Below are positions 6,681 through 6,882 of a DNA stretch of 6,882 nt, piece by piece; positions within the stretch are counted from its first letter, which is position 1; the number at the start of each line of letters is the position of its first letter. The stretch comes from Alphaproteobacteria bacterium (lineage in GTDB: Bacteria; Pseudomonadota; Alphaproteobacteria; CAAGCB01; CAG-977): assembly GCA_900768845.1 (NCBI GenBank), contig CAAGEK010000017.1, positions 1-6,882 on the forward strand. The letters are read 5' to 3'. The position numbers and the translations under genes were made by a program. The notes below the pieces were generated by a model that was not told where the DNA came from, did not search any database, and worked only from the letters and a program-made list of their open reading frames with translations.

Positions 6681-6882
6681 CTCGAATCCGACCCGCGCCG
6701 ATAGCGAAAACGCGGATGTCTGCTCTCTGTTAAACGGCTTTTTTTCTCGAACCCGAACCGCGCCGATAGCGAAAACGCGGATGTCTGCTCTCTGTTAAAC
6801 GGCTTTTTTCTCGAATCCGACCCGCGCCGATAGCGAAAACGCGGATGTCTGCTCTCTGTTAAACGGCTTTTTTTCTCGAACC
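6668..6882. repeat. Tandem array of 64-65-bp non-coding units, alternating two subtypes, continues past right edge
   Basis: Near-identical units begin at 6668, 6733, 6798 and 6862 (the last one cut by the window end). Each starts AACGGC, then a T-run, CTCGAA, a GC-rich core with GCGAAAACGC, and a GATGTCTGCTCTCTGTT tail. Units 1 and 3 share T and C at two positions (6687 and 6692 in unit 1) where unit 2 has C and A. Unit 4 has the C at the first of these, so the order reads A-B-A-B. Unit 3 is one base shorter because its T-run has six T instead of seven. Each core has an inverted repeat CCGCG...CGCGG (6693-6697 with 6711-6715 in unit 1). The period is not a multiple of three and no long frame crosses the array, so it is not coding. 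There are no variable spacers. Its function is unknown. Confidence 0.92.

Noticed and set aside
6668..6882. CRISPR array
   Set aside because: Adjacent units are nearly identical over their full 64-65 bases with no variable spacers, and no cas gene is present.

Overview
The window reads as a chromosomal segment of a Gram-negative proteobacterium, most likely an alphaproteobacterium of the Rhodospirillales kind with a moderate GC content. This rests on the hisZ-purA pair and on recall that a long degenerate-kinase membrane protein of this type is found in Rhodospirillales. No search was run, so the taxonomic call is an inference.

Layout: (1) Bases 1-390, minus strand: the 5' part of a leucine-rich-repeat (LRR) protein that runs off the left edge. 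(2) Bases 391-516: a short divergent promoter region. (3) Bases 517-1293, plus strand: a complete ZupT-type ZIP metal transporter. (4) Bases 1369-2535: hisZ, the regulatory subunit of the first histidine-biosynthesis enzyme. It has an odd start region, where a 7-codon mini-ORF carries the only good Shine-Dalgarno sequence. (5) Bases 2546-3838: purA, adenylosuccinate synthetase, 10 bases after hisZ and evidently co-transcribed. (6) Bases 3839-3946: an intergenic gap with a 10-bp hairpin and a candidate promoter. (7) Bases 3947-6007: a 686-residue membrane-anchored protein with a protein-kinase fold whose catalytic Asp and Lys are missing. (8) Bases 6011-6565: a 184-residue small membrane protein 3 bases downstream. 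(9) Bases 6566-6882: non-coding. It ends in a 64-65-bp tandem repeat of two alternating subtypes that continues past the right edge.

Functionally, hisZ and purA link histidine and purine synthesis: HisG-HisZ consumes ATP and PRPP and is inhibited by AMP and histidine, while PurA commits IMP to AMP. The metal transporter is an independent unit or reads through into hisZ, since no terminator is visible between them. The pseudokinase and its small partner look like a two-gene envelope module of unknown role. They are the least characterised part of the window, followed by the terminal repeat array.
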